DNA of 64,000 nucleotides from Mytilus californianus (lineage: Eukaryota > Mollusca > Bivalvia > Mytilida > Mytilidae): the NCBI RefSeq assembly GCF_021869535.1, contig NW_026262679.1, positions 86,177,143 to 86,241,142 on the forward strand, in the 5' to 3' direction. The position numbers and the translations under genes are program-made. Shown in pieces: positions 57,191 through 64,000 of the stretch (within the stretch, counting starts at the first letter, position 1; each line of letters opens with the position of its first letter). A model generated the notes under the pieces. It worked only from the letters and a program-made list of their open reading frames with translations. It had not been told where the DNA came from and ran no database searches.

Positions 57191-58747
57191 TATTCAGAAT
57201 TAAGTTCAAATATCGTGTACAATATTCAAACAAGTAGTGAAAGGATTGTCAACTGTACCATATGATTAAGGGTGAAATACTTGATGCAATGCTCTTGTAA
57301 GAAGTCGTTCAGTGGACCCATTTTTCGCACCGATTGTTAATCGCGTAAGGTCACTGTTTAATCTTTAGTTTAAGTATTATGTCTATCGGAAAACGTTCGG
57401 TAATTAATCACAAAAACCGCAATTTATCCCATTAATCTCTTATTATATGAGGATCCAGTAAACCCACCCTGTAATACCCTCCACAATTGACACATGGACA
57501 CAACACTGCTTCTTCTCTGCCTCCCTGTAGGATACAGTGGCCGAGTGGAATATAAAGCAGTGTAGAAAGTAAACATTATGATGTATAAATACAAAGTCAG
57601 GTTTGGGCAAACTAACCACAGTTTATGTTAATGCAAAATTCAAATTCATACAAGGCAATAATAATCATGACTAGTGATGATCTAGAATTGAATAAAAGAT
57701 AAGCCAAACTGTGGTTCTCCACAGAAAATTCTAAATACTGTGGAACATTACTATTAAACTACATCATTAATTCACAACATAACAGTATGCATAACAATGA
57801 AATGTACATTATACAAATAATTAAAGTAACCCTTTATTAACATGCAAAAATAAAAAACCTAAAAACGCCAAGGGTGTGAAGGGTGGGAAAGGAGATGCCA
57901 ATATTATGAAATGCTAAAAACGATGTTTACTGCTGCAAGCCAAATTTTTGAAAGCCCAAAAGATGCTGGGATGCAAGCTGAGCTTTGGATGATTTTAATC
58001 TGATTGGTCTAGAAAAATGCCGGGAAATATGAATAGCTAGATTTGATCGGTCAACAATAAATTCCAGACACAACAGATTAAAATATCGAGAGATCTGATT
58101 GGCTACTTAGTTAAACAAACGAAAGCGAGGTGCAGGAGTTATAACTAGAACAATACGAAACTAACAGCAAACATATATAACAATTAATAATGTATTTAAT
58201 TTAAATACTCCCATTAATCTCTTATTATATGAGGATCCAGTAAACCCACCCTGTAATACCCTCCACAATTGGCACATGGACACAGCACTGCTTCTTCTCT
58301 GCCTCCCTGTAGGATACAGTGGCCGAGTGGAATATAAAGCAGTGTAGAAAGTAAACATTATGATGTATAAAAACAAAGTCAGGTTTGGGCAAACTAACCA
58401 CAGTTTATTTTAATGCAAAATTCAAATTCATACAAGGCAATTATAATCATGACTAGTGATGGTCTAGAATTGAATAAAAGATAAGCCAAACTGTGGTTCT
58501 CCAAAAATTAATTCAGAATTAAGTTCAAATATCGTGTACAATATTCAAACAAGTAGTGAAAGGATTGTTAACTGTACCATATGATTAAGGGTGAAATACT
58601 TAATGAAATGCTCTTGTAAGAAGCCATTTGGACCCATTTTTCGCACCGATTGTTAATCGCGTAAGGTCACTGTTTAATCTTTAGTTTAAGTATTATGTCT
58701 ATCGGAAAACGTTCGGTTATTAATCACAAAAAACCGCAATTTATTCC
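57191..58747. repeat. Nested direct repeats X-Y-Z-Y'-X'
   Basis: X (57,191-57,430) recurs at 58,511-58,747, and Y (57,427-57,721) recurs at 58,209-58,503 (295 bp, offset 782 bp, few differences), all in the same orientation. Y and Y' flank a 487-bp unique segment Z like a pair of terminal direct repeats; X and X' lie outside. Y contains GGATACAGTGGCCGAGTGG. No ORF with a recognisable motif lies within. It could be a small LTR-like element inserted between tandem copies of X, or two successive duplications. Confidence 0.75.
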
Positions 58748-58999
58748 CAAACATACATGCATAATTTCTGATTTGTGAGAATACTTATATTTGTGAAGAA
58801 CTTTTATGTCTGGTTTACGAATCAGACTATCTTCTATCTATTTTGTACATATCATTGGTATCATTGTTAGATATTAACAGTTGTAAAGAAGGAGAAAACA
58901 AAACAGTTGAAAGGAAGAATAAAGCAACTGTTACAGAAATTATAATATAGAGCTGCGCCATGAACGCATGATACGTCTGTCGCTTTTTCAACAGATAAA

Positions 59000-59515
59000 G
59001 TTCCATAACTCCTCAATGTCATATCAGAAATTTATCCAAAAAAAAAAACTAAAGGTAGCTTATTTTAATAGATATAAACCAGTCACCAAAATTTCATGAA
59101 AACTGCTCAAAGCACTTTTGAGATGTCCGAAAACTGGAAAATCCCCTTTTTTATGAATAAAATCCCATAACTCGAAACGTAAAATCTAAAATTTATAAAA
59201 ATCGAAAGGGAGCTTAAGTCAATAGATATAAAGAATTCACCAAAGTTTCATTAAAACTACTCAAAGCAATTTTGAGTTATTGTCCGAAAACTGGAAAATC
59301 CCCCTTTTTAATGAATAAAACCCCATAACTCAAAAACGTAAAATCTAAAATCTATGAAAATCAAAAGGGAGCTTACGTCAATAGATATAAACAATTCGCT
59401 AAAACTGCATGCAATTTGGTTAAAGCATTTTTGAGTTATCATCCGACATGTTGCCGACGAACGGACGGACGGACGGACAACGGTTTACCATAATACGTCC
59501 CGTAAACGGGCGTAT
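59000..59515. repeat. Degenerate ~170-bp tandem repeats with GGAC tail
   Basis: Three imperfect units share CCATAACTC, AAACGTAAAATCTAAAAT, AAAGGGAGCTTA, AATAGATATAAA and ATTTTGAGTTAT (starting near 59,005, 59,165, 59,325). They end with (GGAC)n at 59,461-59,478 and a hairpin CCCGTAAACGGG near 59,499-59,510. This is a repeat type I know from several marine invertebrates. Confidence 0.65.
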
Positions 59516-59519
59516 AAAA

Positions 59520-60960
59520 ATGAATAGGCAAAAATCAAACCGGTAACGGCAACTGTTTGACGGGCTATTTAGCTAAAAAATTACAAGGGAAAAGAGATAA
59601 CTTATTAATGATTTGTAAATATGATCTATATAAATGATATACAAGGAAATAACCTCATTGTTTCCTACTGTCACGTTGGATAAAAATGGTACAAATTCCA
59701 ATACATAACGAATCCACCAAAAAAAAACTCTTAAGACCAATACAATATACAGGTTTATTCTCAAATAACATAATATTTTTTATTTTAATATTTAAATATT
59801 TTTTATTATATGTTATGGTAATCTGGGTTATTGAAATATTAATGCAGCTCTATTGAGTAGAGTTTTTTGTCATAAAATATCTTTTGTTGTACTTATGGTC
59901 CTTATCCGTTATATCCCCCGACCGTGCGAGGGCTGTAAAGCCAGTTTAGGTGGTTAAACACTTCCATCATCATCCGTTATATCAGCTCGTCACAGTTTTT
60001 ATCAAGTTTTGGATTTTTCAGATATGGATTCGAGCATCACTGAGGATGCATTCGAGCATCTAATGCAGTAATTTTATGGGAATCGAGTGTATAAATATTT
60101 ATGAAACACTAAAAACTTCAATTATATATATCAGCATATATATATGAATTATATGACTGATAAACATTTTAAGTGGTAGACCTGGGGTATGGGAGACAAC
60201 TCTTACAAATGTATTTGAGTTGAACAGGTAGAAAATTACCATTCATACATGAAATACTTTTAAAAAAGTTTTTGGAACGACTATTGTGTCTTGCCATCAT
60301 TTAGGTAAAAGCTTGGTAAATTTGGGGAAAATTGAATTGGACAAAATGGATTGTATAATGAAGTTGAAAAGTTTTGTGCTAAGCTATTGGTAAATAGACT
60401 GTACTTAACTGGATGTCTTTGGTTTTTAAATACAAACGGCAATATTCTAAAAGATATGATATAAACAATAATTGTGTTAGCATTTTTTCAAGGAATTAAA
60501 CGACAATTTTTTTCTGGCAAAGTTTGAAAAATAAATGTGTTATCTGAGCTGTCCAAATTTTTCGCCTTATCAATAATTTTAAGCCATTCATTTACATTCA
60601 GGCTACAAATATTACCATGACATTTCAGATTTGCTTTAAAACATATTTCTACTACACATTTTAACAGTTGTGAGTATTCCTAATGAGAACAAGTGCAAAA
60701 ACAGACGATTATATATGCCTACTAGTCTTGTAGGCCTTTTTCGGGGTACACCAAAACTGGTCATATTCAATATACCCTAAACATAAAATGCAACGGTGAA
60801 TTTCAACAAGGCTTTGACAGATGATGCATGGACCCTACTATTTCAATGGACAGGTGTAAATATAAGAAAATTAAAACGAGAGGAAAATTTTGGGGTTACC
60901 ATGACCTACCCCCTTGAATAGCTCTAAAAAAAATTATGGAATCTATGATTGTACTTTTAT
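59520..60960. other. AT-rich spacer
   Basis: ATTCGAGCATC occurs twice at 60,028-60,060. Otherwise nothing can be supported. Confidence 0.45.
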
Positions 60961-61750
60961 ACCCTGCTCCGAAAGAGGGGGATACATTAATAATGTTTAC
61001 TCCTGTTTGTTTGTCCGTCCTTTCTAAGAAATTTCCGTTCCATTATTCTAAAGAACTATAAACAAAGCTCCCTGAAATTCGGTATCAGACTGAATTTTCA
61101 GATTCATCGCTCATCAACTTTCTGTTTACCGAAAAATACATTCTTTTTCTAGGGAACTATAAGTAAGAGCTAGCTTCATGAAATTTGTAATCAGACTTTG
61201 TTTGTATGAGCATGTTATACCATGTGACGCGTTTTCAGATTCGTCGCTCATCAACAACCTGTTTACCGAAAGTACCCCTGCTTCTGTACTTAATATGTCT
61301 ATCCGTACGTTTCATGAAATTTGCGTCTTATTTTTCTCAAGAACTAAAAGCTTCCTGAAAAACGGTTTTAGGCTTTGTGTGGGCAGGTTATTATACTTTG
61401 TGATGCGTTTATAGTTTCATCGCTCATCAACTTCCTGTATACCAAACAAAAAATGCTTATATATTCTAACACATAATATGCCATGTATGATTTTTTTGTC
61501 GCATTTTTCTATGTTACTACAAATAAGAGCTTCATGCAATATTTTATTATGCTTTACTGTGTGATGCTGTTTCGGAATCATTGCTCATCTACGTTCTGTT
61601 TACCGAATACTTATAAAACTCTATCACATAATGGTTATAAATTAAATTTCAGTTGCGTTTGTCTAGGTAACCATCAATAAGAGCATCATGAAATTTGTAA
61701 GCAGGCTTCATGTGAACATGTTATACATGTTATCTTATTAACAGAGTATG
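60960..61750. repeat. Degenerate tandem repeats, ~150-bp period
   Basis: A segment containing ATCGCTCATCAAC.TTCTGTTTACCGAA recurs near 61,107, 61,241, 61,418 and 61,579, with TCATGAAATTTGTAATCAG-like sequence between copies. It opens with TACCCTGCTCCGAAAGAGGG. The 78-codon frame at 61,178-61,414 lies across two units and is not called a gene. Confidence 0.6.
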
Positions 61751-62269
61751 TTTAGCGGGGTATCATAAGTGAACAATAACTAACAGTTCAACTTTTATGT
61801 AAATATCCACAAAGTTTTATTTTGAGTTTTCAAAAGATTGTTCTACATTATATAGTGTATATATTGATAAACGCAAATACAAGCTTCTTTTCCTTGGTTG
61901 AGAAAAAAATCATAAGTTATTAAGAATCACATTGATTCTAATGACAAATACATCAATGTAAAAATTATCTAAATGCTGAACATTTTTATCGATAGCATAT
62001 TTGTTGAGTGCGGTAGATTTATATTCCACCAGACGGTATTTTAATTATATGCCTAATTGTTCTTGTATTCATATAAAACATATTAAGAGACAAGAAAAAT
62101 ACGTTTCCAGAAAAATTCTTTACTATTTTTTCAAATATATCTATGATGTCTTTCACTCAATGATTCATTTAGTAAGTACTTGCATCTAATTTATCCTAGC
62201 GAATAAAAAAATAAGGATGCTGCAGAGATATGTTTCCTATCTAGAATTTGTTTAAATTAATGCTGATTG

Positions 62270-62430
62270 AGCAGTCCAAATTTCCCGCCTTTCATCCCGG
62301 TCGATCCCTATTACAGGACCAACCTATTGCATTCATTATTAATTTGCTCTCGTCCTAACCATGTAAGTATTTGCTTGTGAACGTGAACCAATTTAATCAA
62401 CAATCAATCAATCTTAACTATGAATCTAGT
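62270..62430 (+). repeat. SINE-like 3' end fragment
   Basis: 5'-truncated match to the end of the 10,717 element: AGCAGTCCAAATTTCCCG, CATCCCGGTCGATCCCTATT, GGACCAACCTATTGCATTC and CAACAATCAATCAATC. Confidence 0.7.
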
Positions 62431-64000
62431 AGGATCGATAACAAACGCGATTATTTCAGTTTTACTATATTGTCAACTTCACATTTTAGTACCATTTCCC
62501 CAGTCTATGGACAGTATGGATTTTATATACAACCATCATACCTTTACTTTTGTCATTTATAACGCCATACGTCAAAGATCGATGACAGAATTTGAAAATT
62601 GTTGCTGTAAAAATATAAAATATTCGAAACATTTGATACTTGTAATGTTTCTTTCATGATATAATTTCATTACTTTACTGATAAACCCTTACAATTTCAA
62701 CCACATTTCTTTGCCAAAATACGTTTTCTTTAAACTTTTATGTTGATATACACATATTTAAACACTGAATTAATGCTTTATTCTCATAAACAAAATGTTA
62801 CAGAGAACATACTACATATAAACAATAAAAGAACATGACACACTTGTGTGAAATAAGTCATAAAGAATGGTAATAGATATAATTATTGCTGTTTTAACAT
62901 GTCTAGCCATTTTGTTAGGTACTAGTATGTCATAAAGCATATTTTAAAGTTGTATGTTATGTTAACGAGTTTCTAAAATAGAAAAGTAATAAAAATTCAC
63001 GACATTTCAAAATTACATTTGTCGGTTTATTAAATGATAATAATCAATTCAAACGAAAATTCATTATCCAGTAATTAGCAATCTCTAGTGTCTAGCAATT
63101 TGTCAGTTTCACTTTCATGAAACAAATAATATTTCTTTCGTCAAAAAATCATGTCATCAAAAATAGTAATAACTAACAAAAATGCACTAATAAGTCTTTA
63201 AACTCTTCAATAATGTAATCCCTTCGGTGTATGTGGGCCATAAATCTTACACATATTCCGTTGCTTTTTTCAATACTTAAAATGTCAACTATATCAAGCG
63301 AATAATAAACAAAGCTTATCAATTAATGTCTTTGACAAATACATTTCAATAAAACATCGCATATCTATAATTTTTCGTTTTCGTGACATTCAAATCTATA
63401 GGTCAACATACGGTCATTATTGATTATACAAGTGACTCTAATATCTATTATAGAATATGTCAAGCTCCAAATTATCACGAGACTAGACAATTTGTAAACG
63501 AATTCAAATCGCCCATTAATAAAAGATTCCCTAATGAACAAAAAATGAAATGAAAACATTACAATAATTAATTGAGGTCCTCTCTAAAGAGAAACATATC
63601 AAAAAGACTAAATTAAACTAGTTCGCAACCGTCTACTTTTAAATGAAAAATAATATAATATTAAGGGCTATCAAAACAACAAGTAAAAAAAGACATGCAG
63701 ATAATACCAATAACCAAAAGCAAAATCATCAATGGAAAACTAGTCCACAAAGCACGCCAAAGAAAACCAATTAGTAAGCATGGGGACCGAAATAGACATT
63801 GGGAGGGGGCGAAACAGTTACACAGGAAGGGTAAGCAGTTTCGGCCCACTATTGGTACGCCGACTTCCGGCTGATGAAAATTGAAAACCTGACGATAAGT
63901 CCTATTTTTATGACATACAAGAAGGGAGAATGACGGAATTGTGGCTACGACTAAAGGAAAGTATAGTTGGTAAACAATCGAATAATAAGTGTACAGAAAA
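62431..64000. other. AT-rich spacer, possible repeat at its end
   Basis: No gene can be supported. Around 63,825-63,960 AGGAAGGGTAAGCAG resembles the retroelement tail at 13,866-13,880 (GGAAGGGTAAGCAG), but the flanks match poorly. Confidence 0.4.

Overview
The window is AT-rich animal nuclear DNA with no compact gene order, no operons and almost no long cellular reading frame. Several dispersed repeats match families I know from mytilid mussels (the 'GATGTGGTATGA..GCCAATGAGACAACTC' family, a retroelement tail that reads '..GGGGTGATCTCAGGTGCTCC', and a short element ending in CAATCAATCAAT). A bivalve, most likely Mytilus or a close relative, is therefore the best guess. That rests on memory, not on a search.

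Layout. (1) 1-5,290: AT-rich spacer with a retroelement-tail fragment and a ~50-bp inverted repeat. (2) 5,790-8,686: a complete CACTA/EnSpm-type DNA transposon with inverted CACTACTG ends, a TAA target duplication and dense subterminal CCGTGAAAA repeats. (3) ~9,300-31,010: a stretch of host-like DNA present as three diverged, roughly tandem units (~9.96-16.56, ~18.08-23.65, ~26.87-31.01 kb). Units 1 and 3 carry a short exon for a hydrophobic N-terminus with conserved splice sites, and decayed copies lie nearby. The units act as mutual empty-site controls that date later insertions: SINE-like copies at 10,717-11,145 and 28,644-29,083, a retroelement fragment at ~13,680-14,345, and a 2.9-kb element at 23,967-26,870 with 120-bp inverted ends and a 9-bp target duplication. 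(4) 31,129-40,136: a young Ty3/gypsy-type LTR retrotransposon on the minus strand with near-identical LTRs. It has a Gag-protease ORF and an RT-RNase H-integrase-chromodomain ORF. Between them sits a second, smaller LTR element (36,102-38,009) with its own 480-bp LTRs, primer site and one 275-aa zinc-finger/coiled-coil ORF. The host element's protease-RT linker and the first part of RT are missing at that point. (5) 40,155-44,277: a TA-flanked MITE, then a possible 3.7-kb element with inverted subterminal repeats that encloses a Helitron (42,284-42,922). (6) 46-51.4 kb: diverged duplicated spacer, one copy of which holds a 720-bp MITE with an 8-bp target duplication. (7) 53-64 kb: minisatellites (26-bp and 66-bp units), a tRNA-derived SINE, nested direct repeats and several degenerate repeat families.

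The only long, domain-bearing proteins are those of the two LTR elements. The larger one supplied capsid/nucleocapsid, protease, polymerase and integrase, but this copy cannot make a complete RT. The smaller one encodes only a nucleic-acid-binding protein and would need enzymes from a relative. Cellular coding potential is limited to a few candidate signal-peptide exons. The main interest is the density of recognisable transposon ends (LTR, CACTA, Mutator-like, hAT-like, mariner-like, Helitron, SINE) and the chimeric nested LTR element.
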